25,532 bases of DNA from Geobacter sp. (GCA_012026855.1 VEOV01000359.1:1-25532); one strand, 5' to 3'. Counted from the first letter of the stretch, positions 15,184-22,364 are shown. The notes: generated by a model not told the origin, from the letters alone. Numbers and translations are program-made.

Positions 15184-15531
15184 TTATCCGTTCATCATCG
15201 GGAAAAACGTCCTGATACAATCCATGGCAAAGTTTACCCCGACAAAAGAGCCGAGGACCCCCAGGACATTCAACGCTTTGGAATAGCGTGCATTTTTCAT
15301 CATCCAGGCAAGGGGCATCAAGGTTAATGACATAACCGCATAAAGAGCCAGTGTCAGTACAATGGTAAAGGGAGGCAGATTGCCGGCTATAAACACTCTA
15401 TCCACGAGAGTAAGCACAAAAGTTGTGCCGAGCGCCCAAAGAAGCATATGTTTAAAGCTGTCCCCCCTGATGGTCCAGAAAACTGTCAGCCAGATAACCG
15501 GTTTCAAAAGCAGGGCAATAAATATCATCAT
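15184..15531 (-). CDS. Small four-helix membrane protein, unknown function
   Basis: This 115-residue protein is very hydrophobic, with four predicted helices at about 2-21, 28-49, 55-78 and 86-106. No family signature is recognised. The start at 15531 is supported by AAAGGAGA eight bases upstream; a second ATG follows directly. It lies 56 bases downstream of the NapH-like gene on the same strand, so it is probably in the FNR-controlled operon. It may be a membrane partner of the iron-sulfur protein, or unrelated. Confidence 0.65.
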   Translation of the reverse strand: MMIFIALLLKPVIWLTVFWTIRGDSFKHMLLWALGTTFVLTLVDRVFIAGNLPPFTIVLTLALYAVMSLTLMPLAWMMKNARYSKALNVLGVLGSFVGVNFAMDCIRTFFPMMNG

Positions 15532-15587
15532 AGTTATTCTCCTTTGTGGCGATCTGCTCGCCGTTTATGTGATAGACAACCTTTATT

Positions 15588-16649
15588 TTAGTGACTCAGA
15601 GTATGCGCGATGGGAACAAGTCGCTGGTAGTCGGCCCGGGTCAGTGAAGTCTGCCAATGCCCGCTGACCATGCCGGCGATTATACCGGCCATGAAAATGC
15701 CGATTGCCACGGCAGGGAAGGCCCAGACTGAAAGTGACCGGCTCCGGAATGAAGGCTTCATGGCAAGAACACCTTTCTCCGGACAGTTCACCACACATGT
15801 CAGGCAGCCCGTGCATTCAGGAGAACCGACAGTTGAGCTGTGATGCACCTCAAGGCGGGAGGGACAGACTGCGCTGCAACGCTGACAGCCGGTGCAGCCG
15901 TGGGCATCACGGCGGATCTTGAACGGGCTCAGCATACTGGTCAGCCCGAGCAAAGCGCCATAAGGGCAAAGATAGCGGCACCAGAACATCTTGTAGAAAA
16001 GAGACAGCACGACGAAACATCCCAGGATAACCTTCGTAGTGCCGGACATATTGGTGAAAAAATGGAGCATCTTCACATCACTGACGGCCCAGTACGGCGC
16101 ATCCAGGAATTCACTTACCTTATCGGCAGACATGATCAGCAGAATTGCCACGACAAACAGCAGCAGAAGCAGATACTTGACGCAGCGGAGCAATAAATCA
16201 AGCCATAACCAGATGCGAAAATTCCTGCCGAACAGTCTCCGCCCCAGTTTGTGCACTGCTTCCGAAATGGTGCCGACCGGGCAAAGCCATGAGCAGAAGG
16301 ATTTTTTGGTCAGCAGGCTCATGATTACGATCGTAAGAAAAATGATCAGAGCCGCAGGATGAACCGGATGGATCTTGCCGGTAAGCAGCAGATACTTGAA
16401 ACTTGTCAGGGCGCCGCTCGGCAAAAAACCCTCTACTCCCGGCGGCCGGGAAGTCAGCGAAACAGCCGCGCCACTTTCAATTGCATTGATAAACAGACCG
16501 AAGCGGATGCCGATGACGATCATCCAGGCAAAAAAGAGCCACTGCACCACGATACGAAAACTATTAACAGCTTTATGAGAATGACTCTCTGAAGTCGCTG
16601 TCAGACCCGGCTTGTCGGCCACCTCTGTTCTGTTTTCATATAAATCCAC
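15588..16649 (-). CDS. NapH/YccM-like polyferredoxin membrane protein
   Basis: This 353-residue inner-membrane protein has about five helices. It carries two CxxxCP motifs at helix ends, CSWLCPVG (C119, C123) and CRYLCPYG (C224, C228). These are followed by two classical 4Fe-4S sets, CTGCQRCSAVCP (C252-C262) and CTGCLTCVVNCP (C279-C289). This is the architecture of NapH, YccM and the C-terminal part of NosR, which pass quinol electrons to periplasmic or cytoplasmic partners. Which terminal enzyme it serves is unknown, as none lies in the window. The GTG at 16649 is chosen because AAGGGGG is 7 bases upstream and it lies just after a well-placed promoter; a GTG at 16712 would overlap the FNR site. 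It precedes the small membrane protein gene. Confidence 0.85.
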   Translation of the reverse strand: MDLYENRTEVADKPGLTATSESHSHKAVNSFRIVVQWLFFAWMIVIGIRFGLFINAIESGAAVSLTSRPPGVEGFLPSGALTSFKYLLLTGKIHPVHPAALIIFLTIVIMSLLTKKSFCSWLCPVGTISEAVHKLGRRLFGRNFRIWLWLDLLLRCVKYLLLLLFVVAILLIMSADKVSEFLDAPYWAVSDVKMLHFFTNMSGTTKVILGCFVVLSLFYKMFWCRYLCPYGALLGLTSMLSPFKIRRDAHGCTGCQRCSAVCPSRLEVHHSSTVGSPECTGCLTCVVNCPEKGVLAMKPSFRSRSLSVWAFPAVAIGIFMAGIIAGMVSGHWQTSLTRADYQRLVPIAHTLSH

Positions 16650-16678
16650 CAGCGTTCCCCCTTCGGCACACCTAATCG

Positions 16679-16727
16679 TGTACTGAGCATAGGCGCTTTT
16701 CACAGCTGGCACTTTGATTCAAATCAA
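16679..16727 (-). promoter_or_regulatory. FNR-type anaerobic promoter for the NapH-like operon
   Basis: TTGATTCAAATCAA at 16714-16727 is a perfect TTGAT-N4-ATCAA FNR/CRP-family box. A -10-like TATGCT (minus strand, 16686-16691) would place the transcription start near 16679, so the box is centred at about -41.5, the position of class II FNR activation. The leader of about 30 bases leads to the GTG at 16649. Established knowledge: this box binds FNR-type regulators; oxygen control here is inferred. Confidence 0.65.
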
Positions 16728-16842
16728 ATACAAGAGCTTTTCGAAGGTAACCGGCAAAGTATTTATGGGTTTCATCGTGGAAGAGACCGGGACGGTTATG
16801 AGGCGTCGTTACCACCAGTGGGTGGGATAACGGCGGTGAGGC

Positions 16843-17157
16843 CTATCTGCTGCCAGCGGCAATTATGGCCTGAACAACGCCGGGGAACCGCGTTTCCAGA
16901 TCTTCAAGGCGCAAGCTGTTTATCAACTCGTTACCCTCCCGCCTGCTGGCGACCACCCCTGACTCCCGCAGTACCTTGAAATGATGTGACAGAGTGGACT
17001 TGGGCATAGGAATGTCGAATGCTCCACACGCCACCTGCCCTGCCCTGGCGATCTTGAGCACGATCTCCATCCGTACCGGGTCACTGAGGGCATGAAGAAC
17101 CCTGGGCAAAAAAAGCTCTTCCCGTAAAGGTTGCCGTATCTCCGAACATTTCGTCAT
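16843..17157 (-). CDS. ArsR-family transcriptional repressor
   Basis: This 104-residue winged-helix protein has the ArsR/SmtB layout: LHALSDPVRMEIVLKIA for the first helices and the recognition helix STLSHHFKVLRESGVV (about 53-68), followed by a short wing and a C-terminal helix. No classical metal-binding ELCVC motif is present, so it is unlikely to be an arsenic or metal sensor of the textbook type. AAGGAGAG precedes the ATG at 17157 at nine bases; an upstream ATG at 17205 would add 16 residues without support. It is divergent from the flavoprotein gene at 17314, and two matching inverted repeats lie in the shared promoter. It probably represses that flavoprotein and itself. Confidence 0.87.
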   Translation of the reverse strand: MTKCSEIRQPLREELFLPRVLHALSDPVRMEIVLKIARAGQVACGAFDIPMPKSTLSHHFKVLRESGVVASRREGNELINSLRLEDLETRFPGVVQAIIAAGSR

Positions 17158-17198
17158 CTGAACGCACTCTCCTTGTTCTGCATCATATAGAAATGAGA

Positions 17199-17227
17199 TT
17201 GACATTGCAATGTTGTTCGAGTATTTT
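17199..17227 (+). promoter_or_regulatory. Sigma70-type promoter for the flavoprotein gene
   Basis: A consensus TTGACA (17199-17204), 17-base spacer and TATTTT (17222-17227). The -10 lies inside the first TTCGA-type repeat, which fits repression by the divergent ArsR protein. Confidence 0.55.
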
Positions 17228-17255
17228 CGAATCGTCCAATTCGAGTTTTATCGAA
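17216..17255. promoter_or_regulatory. Two tandem ArsR-type operator repeats
   Basis: TTCGA-GTATTT-TCGAA (17216-17231) and TTCGA-GTTTTA-TCGAA (17240-17255) are two near-identical 16-base palindromes, start-to-start 24 bases apart. They sit in the arsR/flavoprotein intergenic region, over and just downstream of the promoter -10. Two copies of the same palindrome strongly suggest a dimer-binding repressor site. Confidence 0.65.
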
Positions 17256-17313
17256 CTATCTTAGCACTGCTGGCCGGCAAGTCACAGCCGACCGCCACAA
17301 AAGGAGAACAGAG

Positions 17314-17973
17314 ATGAATGTCATTGGAATCAACGGCAGTCCGCGGAAACAATGGAATACGGCCACCCTGGTGTCCAAGGCGCTGGCAGGAGCAGCGGCA
17401 CAAGGAGCCACAACCGAACTGTTTCACCTTTACGACCTGAACTTCAAAGGGTGTACCAGCTGTTTCGCCTGCAAATTGCGCGGTGGTAAAAGTTACGGGA
17501 AATGCGCCATGAATGACGATCTGGCGACAGTGCTGGCAAAGATCGCCACGGCCGATGCCCTGGTAATCGGTTCGCCGATCTACTTCGGTACGGTTACCGG
17601 CGAAACGCGCAGCTTCCTCGAACGCCTGCTGTTCCCGTACCTCACCTACACAGTACCGTACGGCACCCTGTTCTCCGGGAAAATCAAGACCGGGTTCATT
17701 TACACCATGAACGTTCCGGAAGAGCGGGGCAAAGAATTCGGCTACGAGCAGGTCTTCGCAACCAACGAGCGCTATGTGCAGATGTTGCTTGGCTCTGCCG
17801 AGACGCTCTGCGCCTATGATACCTGCCAGGTGGATGATTATTCGAAGGTGGTGATCGAAAGCTTCGACCCGGTTCACAAAGCTAAACGGCGTGCGGAAGT
17901 ATTGCCACTGGAGTGCCAGAAGGCCTTTGCTTTGGGGCAGCGACTGGCCGGAGTTGAGGGGGTTGCGGCCTAG
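17314..17973 (+). CDS. NADPH-dependent FMN reductase-family flavoprotein
   Basis: This 219-residue protein has the flavodoxin-like Rossmann fold of FMN_red proteins: VIGINGSPRK (residues 3-12) for the phosphate-binding loop and ALVIGSPIYFGTVTGETRSFLERL for the flavin/dimer region. It also has four cysteines clustered at C47, C50, C53 and C64 (CTSCFACK...C), the pattern seen in iron-sulfur flavoproteins and in related NAD(P)H-dependent oxidoreductases. Whether it binds a cluster cannot be told, since the last spacing is longer than in textbook ISF. AAAGGAG precedes the ATG. It stands divergent from the ArsR gene behind tandem operators and ends 31 bases from the convergent GNAT gene, so it is likely monocistronic and inducible. 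Confidence 0.87.
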   Translation: MNVIGINGSPRKQWNTATLVSKALAGAAAQGATTELFHLYDLNFKGCTSCFACKLRGGKSYGKCAMNDDLATVLAKIATADALVIGSPIYFGTVTGETRSFLERLLFPYLTYTVPYGTLFSGKIKTGFIYTMNVPEERGKEFGYEQVFATNERYVQMLLGSAETLCAYDTCQVDDYSKVVIESFDPVHKAKRRAEVLPLECQKAFALGQRLAGVEGVAA

Positions 17974-18004
17974 CTGCCTTCTGTGATGAAACGGGCCGCC
18001 TCGC

Positions 18005-18451
18005 TCATAGCGCCAGCCGTAGCGGCACCATTTCCGACAAACCGAAGCCATGCCGCTCGTAAAACCTGATGGCGCCGCTGTTGGACCGGTCGGTGAGCAA
18101 GGTGATGCGCAGGCACCCATGCTCTTTCGCGAATTCAATCGCCCCGTTCAAAAGATGCGACCCGCTGCCGCCGCCGCGTTGGCCGGGATCGACGACCATG
18201 TCCTCCAGGATGGCCACCTTGCCGCCGAGGGCGGTGCTGACGGTATAGAGCAGGTTGACCATGCCAAGTATGGCGGCCCCTTTTCGAAGAACCAGAATGT
18301 GGCCTGCCGCCGGGTTTTCGATAATCCGGCGCAGGCCGGCGGCCTGGCGCTCCGGCTCGGGCTTAAAATCTGCCTCCTGGGTGAACAGAACGGTGAGGAG
18401 TTCAGTCAGCCGGGGGATATCTTCAACTTTGGCAATGTCAATCTTTGTCAC
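18005..18451 (-). CDS. GNAT-family N-acetyltransferase
   Basis: This 148-residue protein has the GNAT fold. Motif A reads LEDMVVDPGQRGGGSGSHLLNGAIEFAKEHGC (about residues 83-114), with the acetyl-CoA-binding QRGGGSGS pattern. Motif B is RFYERHGFGLSEM. The substrate is unknown. The start is GTG at 18451, chosen because GGAGG is close upstream, while an ATG further upstream would overlap the neighbouring gene. The gap to the arylamine N-acetyltransferase gene is 37 bases on the same strand, and both use acetyl-CoA. Confidence 0.88.
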   Translation of the reverse strand: MTKIDIAKVEDIPRLTELLTVLFTQEADFKPEPERQAAGLRRIIENPAAGHILVLRKGAAILGMVNLLYTVSTALGGKVAILEDMVVDPGQRGGGSGSHLLNGAIEFAKEHGCLRITLLTDRSNSGAIRFYERHGFGLSEMVPLRLAL

Positions 18452-18488
18452 GTTTTCCTCCTCAGTTAAAACTTCAGCACATAGCGCG

Positions 18489-19286
18489 CTACGGGAACAA
18501 CCCGGAAAGCCGGTGTCCGAGCGCCGCCTCATTCAGGTTGCTCAACCCGAAATCTTCAGTCAGGACTTGGAAAAGCTCCTCCTGGTTTAACAGCTCCCGT
18601 TCAGACTCTCCATTCGCTCCAACCCGCCGCATTACGCGGCCGCGAAGTGTAATACGCCCATCTGCGGTGTTCAATGCTGCCACCGGCGCCTGGGTAAAAA
18701 AGGAATCGGGATGGGTCGAGGTGTAGTGATTGGCGGGCAGGTAGTCCTGAGGTCGCATAGAGCAGGGGAGAAGGCTGTAGAGGCTCTTCCAGCCTTCTCC
18801 TGTCAGCCGGGACAGCATGGTTTCCCCGTTATCCGTCCCATCGAGACGGAAGCTGTCCGGCAACTGATGTCCGACTGCTCCAATCTCCCACGGCAATGGC
18901 TCCCTGAGGCCACCTCCGCCAAAACCGACATCGCAGAGGTACGCTTGGCCAGCCACAGTCACCCGCAGCGTCATATGGGTCAGTGGCGGCGCCGGGGCGC
19001 CGTTCGCCCAGACCCTGCCGATGCGCCGCTCCACCGCATAGCCCAGGTATTCCAGCACACCCGCGAACAGTGAGTTCAACTCGAAGCAGTAGCCACCCCG
19101 GCCCTGTTCGACCACCTTGGCATACAGGGCATCCGGCGCCAGGCTGATCGTCTTTCCTTCGAGGATTGCGATGTTTTCAAAGGGGACGGTCCTGGTCATG
19201 GCCCGATGGAGGGTCTGAAGTCCCTCCAATGCCGAATCGGGGAGGGATTGAACACCAATGCGTTTCAGAAATGGGTCAATTTGCAT
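18489..19286 (-). CDS. nat: Arylamine N-acetyltransferase
   Basis: This 265-residue cytosolic enzyme matches the NAT family in length and motif. It shows RGGYCFELN with catalytic C67, THMTLRV with H104 and CDVGFG with D119, that is, the complete Cys-His-Asp triad. NATs transfer acetyl groups from acetyl-CoA to aromatic amines and hydrazines, and related enzymes close amide rings in ansamycin synthesis; no such biosynthetic genes are nearby. TGGAGAC precedes the ATG. It heads the pair with the GNAT gene and lies 110 bases after the GyrI-like gene. The context suggests xenobiotic modification. Confidence 0.93.
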   Translation of the reverse strand: MQIDPFLKRIGVQSLPDSALEGLQTLHRAMTRTVPFENIAILEGKTISLAPDALYAKVVEQGRGGYCFELNSLFAGVLEYLGYAVERRIGRVWANGAPAPPLTHMTLRVTVAGQAYLCDVGFGGGGLREPLPWEIGAVGHQLPDSFRLDGTDNGETMLSRLTGEGWKSLYSLLPCSMRPQDYLPANHYTSTHPDSFFTQAPVAALNTADGRITLRGRVMRRVGANGESERELLNQEELFQVLTEDFGLSNLNEAALGHRLSGLFP

Positions 19287-19396
19287 GTTGTCTCCATTAA
19301 GCCGCTGTCAGCATCCGGCGCCAGCCTGTGGTTTCTGACGATGCCTTTGTGGTCATCCACTTGGGACAGGTTGAATACCCCGAATCACCGTCGCGC

Positions 19397-19876
19397 CTAG
19401 CTGGAAACAATGACGCTCAACGGCAGGTAAACATCCGTTATCATTTCTGCTTCCTTCACATTCGGCCCCACGTTTACATAGTGAAAGATCATGGGGAAAT
19501 CGCCGAGTGCTTCACCGCTTTGAGGCAACCACGTTTCATAGAGATAGACGGCGGCCCGGTTGTTCGAGCGGGAACCAACGTCTCTTGCGCGAGCGCATCG
19601 TTGGGCCGGAATCAACTTTGTCCCGATACCGTAAGGATTGGGGCCAACGTCATCTTCCACGGCAAGGCAGAAGTCGACATGGTGCTCAACAGGCGAAGTG
19701 TTGCGTGGATCTGTGTAGTGGAGTCCATAATTGCGGTACTGCAACTGATCCAGCAAACGGTTCTCGATCTTCCAGGCAATCAGCCTGCGCGCGGTTTCGT
19801 GTTCGAGCAGTGGTGAACCGTAGTGCTCAATGCAGGCAACTTTTGTTTCAGGGAATGTGACTATTTCAACTTCCAT
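19397..19876 (-). CDS. GyrI-like small-molecule-binding protein
   Basis: This 159-residue protein has a lone GyrI-like/effector-binding fold as found in SbmC and at the C-terminus of AraC-type regulators: ACIEHYGSP near the start (family pattern VAxxxHxGP), HHVDFCLAVEDDV in the centre and YLYETWLPQSGEALGDFPMI near the end. No DNA-binding domain is attached. Proteins of this class bind hydrophobic compounds or sequester toxins, and some hydrolyse cyclopropanoid agents. The start at 19876 is supported by TAGGAGC; an upstream ATG at 19939 would overlap the DUF1697 gene. It follows that gene by 50 bases. Confidence 0.82.
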   Translation of the reverse strand: MEVEIVTFPETKVACIEHYGSPLLEHETARRLIAWKIENRLLDQLQYRNYGLHYTDPRNTSPVEHHVDFCLAVEDDVGPNPYGIGTKLIPAQRCARARDVGSRSNNRAAVYLYETWLPQSGEALGDFPMIFHYVNVGPNVKEAEMITDVYLPLSVIVSS

Positions 19877-19926
19877 GCAGGTAGCTCCTACGGTAGTGAG
19901 GCGCCAAAGCTGACGGCGACATACCG

Positions 19927-20469
19927 CTATTTTCCGCACATCTCCAGCAATCTGGTCATGGTGTTAAAGTTGCGTGTCGTGGACTTCACCTTCAGGTTGC
20001 TCTCGAAAAAGTTGTTGGTAAAACGGGAATCGCTGTGTTTCGTGGCATACAGAGTATAGAGTGCATTGTCCGTAACCCTTATGAGGTCTGGAGCACTGTC
20101 CATGTTCAACAGGTCATGCAGCCGTTTCGGATCCGGAGGCGTCTGAAACAACGTGTAGTAGAGTTTGGCGCGGCCGGAATCCGGAAACGGATTTTCGTCA
20201 AGCACCTGATGCAGCTCAGCAGGTGTCCTGACAATCACGGCGATGTCGGCTCCGATCTTTTCCCGGATGGTGTCATGTACAAGTTGCTCCACTTCCGTAG
20301 CAGCAAGCTTTGTGACAGCAATGACATTGCCAGTCTGGATATAGGTCTGGACCTCATGCAGTCCGGCATCAATCAGCGCTGTGCGCAATTCAGCCATCGG
20401 CACCCGGTTCCTGCCTGTAGGCATTATGCCGCGAAGAAGTATGATGTAGGGTTGCACTGTATCTGCCAT
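19927..20469 (-). CDS. DUF1697 family protein
   Basis: This 180-residue protein matches DUF1697 in length and pattern: N-terminal YIILLRGIMPTGRNRVPMAELR, then YIQTGNVI, FPDSGRAKLYYTLF and TLYATKHSDSRFTNNFFE. The family is common in bacteria but has no established function. The ribosome-binding site is poor; the ATG at 20469 matches the family N-terminus. It is upstream of the GyrI-like gene by 50 bases and probably cotranscribed. The EthD-like gene lies 37 bases further upstream on the same strand. Confidence 0.85.
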   Translation of the reverse strand: MADTVQPYIILLRGIMPTGRNRVPMAELRTALIDAGLHEVQTYIQTGNVIAVTKLAATEVEQLVHDTIREKIGADIAVIVRTPAELHQVLDENPFPDSGRAKLYYTLFQTPPDPKRLHDLLNMDSAPDLIRVTDNALYTLYATKHSDSRFTNNFFESNLKVKSTTRNFNTMTRLLEMCGK

Positions 20470-20506
20470 TTTTCGCTTTGTTGAAATGAGAGAGCCAAGA
20501 CTTTAA

Positions 20507-20830
20507 CTACTTCTGGATCAAAATCTCATTGAACTGGATTTTCGGAGAAATGTTTGTGTAATTGGATATGTCTCTCTGAAGCTCTTCAGCGTGAGGCATA
20601 AACGCAGAAACAAACGATTCGACTGTATCAAAGGTATAGAAACAGGCGGCAACATAATCAGGTGCAGAATCCGGCTCAGTACCACAAATCCCCTTTTCCA
20701 CCGTGACGTTCCGAAAACCTTGACAAGCGCTTAACAACTCAATACTGCGAGGCATATGCCTGGAGATATAGTAACTAAAGTCAAAATGACCATTTTCCTG
20801 GAAGGGGTAAATAATACTGACCTTGATCAT
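20507..20830 (-). CDS. EthD-like ferredoxin-fold protein
   Basis: This 107-residue protein has the dimeric alpha-beta barrel pattern of EthD: IKVSIIYPF, then FDFSYYISRHMPRS with the conserved HxP histidine, and a C-terminal strand ending NEILIQK. EthD proteins are accessory to ether degradation in actinobacteria, but most members have unknown roles. The ATG at 20830 is preceded by AAAGGAGA at about ten bases; an ATG at 20854 would add eight unsupported residues. It is the first gene of a minus-strand run through DUF1697, GyrI-like, NAT and GNAT, although the gaps vary. Confidence 0.8.
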   Translation of the reverse strand: MIKVSIIYPFQENGHFDFSYYISRHMPRSIELLSACQGFRNVTVEKGICGTEPDSAPDYVAACFYTFDTVESFVSAFMPHAEELQRDISNYTNISPKIQFNEILIQK

Positions 20831-20909
20831 TGATTGAGTCTCCTTTATAGGCACAATTTATACTGTTTATCTAGCTTGGAGAATATCTGAATTCCCCCTG
20901 GTCACAATT

Positions 20910-21136
20910 TTACCTCAAAGTAACAGCGGAATGTGTCACAAAGGACCGGAGGCACACCGAATTATCGCCGGTCACGCTGCCCAAAAGCCTTTTTCCAATA
21001 CCGAGCGTTGACGGGAAGGCCAGAAGTCGGTTCTCGTCGATCGAGTCGTTCTGGATCAGCGTCTGTGCGAGCCCTGACTTTGGATATCTGCCGCCGATGC
21101 TAATACCCCTAGTATTACCGATTCTTTGTCTGCCAT
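20910..21136 (-). pseudogene. Remnant of a dihydrofolate-reductase/RibD_C-like gene
   Basis: A start region is intact on the minus strand: AAAGGAG, then ATG at 21136, with a promoter upstream. Its frame runs only about 26 codons to a stop. In another frame, codons ending at the TAA at 20910-20912 read GGRYPKSGLAQTLIQNDS and then IDENRLLAFPSTLGIGKRLLG. This closely resembles the C-terminal part of RibD_C/YyaP-type reductases, which have LVDELRL...PVVLGSGKRLF. So the start and the C-terminus survive but the middle has been lost and the frame broken. It is divergent from the MarR gene. The whole gene would be about 180-200 codons. No intact copy is in this window. Confidence 0.65.
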
Positions 21137-21158
21137 GACATTTTCTCCTTTACCCTTG

Positions 21159-21172
21159 GTTGTATATACAAC
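21159..21172. promoter_or_regulatory. Perfect 14-base palindrome, probable MarR operator 1
   Basis: GTTGTATATACAAC is a perfect palindrome overlapping the -10 (TAAGTT, 21170-21175, minus strand) of a promoter whose -35 TTGACA lies at 21194-21199 and which faces the reductase remnant. It matches operator 2 in 13 of 14 bases. Confidence 0.6.
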
Positions 21173-21262
21173 TTACACCCTGTTAGCGCCCCTTGTCAAC
21201 GCTAATGAGACCAATCAAGTTGCCGCTGGAAGCCTCATAAAGCCGCAATGCAATTGAGTCTG

Positions 21263-21291
21263 TTGACAAGCGAGGTCACATCCACCATAAT
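21263..21291 (+). promoter_or_regulatory. Sigma70-type promoter of the marR-SRPBCC unit
   Basis: TTGACA (21263-21268), a 17-base spacer and CATAAT (21286-21291) form a near-consensus promoter. The operator at 21292-21305 begins directly after the -10. Confidence 0.6.
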
Positions 21292-21305
21292 GTTGCATAT
21301 ACAAC
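21292..21305. promoter_or_regulatory. Probable MarR operator 2 at the transcription start
   Basis: GTTGCATATACAAC differs by one base from the palindrome at 21159-21172. It lies between the -10 and the AAGGAG of the MarR gene, where a bound repressor would block both transcription initiation and ribosome access, fitting autorepression. Confidence 0.6.
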
Positions 21306-21318
21306 AAGGAGTTCTGAC

Positions 21319-21771
21319 GTGAGAGAAATCGTTTCTCAAAAATTAGCGCTGGCAATGGCGGACGACTGTATCGCCTTCCGGGTACGAGCACTGAACCGGG
21401 TCATCACCAATCTCTACGACACCGTCCTTCAGCCGTTCGGTATCACCGTGAACCAGGCGACGATGCTGATCATGCTGTCACTGGTGGGTGAAGCGACATC
21501 GGCAAGAATCGGCCAGGTGCTGATCATGGAAAAATCGACCATCAGCCGCAATCTGGATCGCATGAAGAAGCAGGGCTGGATCGAGTCTTCAAGCCGCGAC
21601 AGGGGCAGGGAGCAGTTCGTGCGTGTCACTCCCGCCGGGAGAGAACTGCTGGCGGCTTTTCATCCGAATTGGGAAACGGCGCAACTGCAGGCGTCCGAAC
21701 TTCTGGGCGACAACGGCGTGTCAGCGGTACATACCCTGCACGCGGCGGTCAGAAAGAAACACCCGGTGTAA
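21319..21771 (+). CDS. MarR-family transcriptional regulator
   Basis: This 150-residue winged-helix protein shows MarR features: VNQATMLIMLSLVGEATSA for the dimer-linker helices, MEKSTISRNLDRMKKQGWIE for the recognition helix (about 73-92), and the DRGREQFVRVTPAGREL wing. The start is a GTG at 21319 with AAGGAG just downstream of operator 2. It is 23 bases upstream of the SRPBCC gene and divergent from the reductase remnant. Two matching palindromes, one on each side of the promoter region, imply that it represses itself and the former reductase gene. The ligand is unknown. Confidence 0.9.
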   Translation: MREIVSQKLALAMADDCIAFRVRALNRVITNLYDTVLQPFGITVNQATMLIMLSLVGEATSARIGQVLIMEKSTISRNLDRMKKQGWIESSSRDRGREQFVRVTPAGRELLAAFHPNWETAQLQASELLGDNGVSAVHTLHAAVRKKHPV

Positions 21772-21794
21772 AACGCAGCCATAAGGAGGTTGCC

Positions 21795-22253
21795 ATGTGT
21801 GACATTATTCATCGTATCGGGATCAAGGCCCCAGCAACGCAGGTCTACACTGCGTTGACATCCATAGATGGGCTCGCCCACTGGTGGACAGAAGATACTA
21901 CAGGAGATGAGCAGGTCGGGGGAAAAATCGAATTCGTCTTTCGCACGAAAACCTGTGATCTGCTAGGGAAGATGGTGATGGAAGTGCTGGATCGTAATGC
22001 ATCCAAAGATGTTCATTGGCGTTGTGTCGAGGGGCCAGAGGAATGGGTCGGCACTGACATCACGTTCCAGCTGACTGATCAGGACAACCAGACCATCGTG
22101 CTGTTCGGTCACAGAAACTGGCGGGAGGCGACGGAATCGACAGCTCACTGCAGCATGAAGTGGGCGACTTTCCTGTTGAGCCTGCGCGAATATGTCGAAA
22201 CAGGGACGGGGAAGCCTTCACCGCATGATCTGAAAATTGATAACTGGAACTGA
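21795..22253 (+). CDS. SRPBCC (AHSA1/START-like) domain protein
   Basis: This 152-residue protein is a single SRPBCC domain, seen in IGIKAPATQVYTALTSIDGLAHWWT at the start and the C-terminal helix STAHCSMKWATFLLSLREYVETG. The fold provides a hydrophobic pocket for lipids, aromatic compounds or ligands, and AHSA1-type members in bacteria are mostly uncharacterised. AAGGAGG precedes the ATG at 21795. It follows marR by 23 bases, so the regulator likely controls it. The stop is directly followed in frame by an AraC-type HTH remnant (22254-22364). Confidence 0.85.
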   Translation: MCDIIHRIGIKAPATQVYTALTSIDGLAHWWTEDTTGDEQVGGKIEFVFRTKTCDLLGKMVMEVLDRNASKDVHWRCVEGPEEWVGTDITFQLTDQDNQTIVLFGHRNWREATESTAHCSMKWATFLLSLREYVETGTGKPSPHDLKIDNWN

Positions 22254-22364
22254 GCCTTTTTTCGGTCACTGCGCGTGGACGACCTGGCGGCCCGGGCCAG
22301 CATGAGCAGTTCTACCCTCGACCGCCACAGCGTGACATCAAAAGTCTGCGGCAGATGGCGGTAG
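22254..22364 (+). pseudogene. AraC-type HTH remnant
   Basis: Immediately after the SRPBCC stop, in the same frame, the sequence reads LRVDDLAARASMSSSTLDRH and then SVTSK before drifting to a TAG at 22362-22364. This closely resembles the first HTH of AraC-family regulators (typical form: VDDLAxxAxMSxSxLHRHFKxVT). The invariant HFK after RH is missing, as if a few codons were deleted, and neither the N-terminal domain nor the second HTH is present. It has no start signal of its own. It is a short fossil rather than a working gene. Confidence 0.55.

Noticed and set aside
19287..19396. Possible coding remnant between the GyrI-like and NAT genes (minus strand, about 30 codons)
   Set aside because: One frame stays open and has a plausible composition, but the stretch is too short, matches no motif I can name, and overlaps the spacer carrying the NAT ribosome-binding site.
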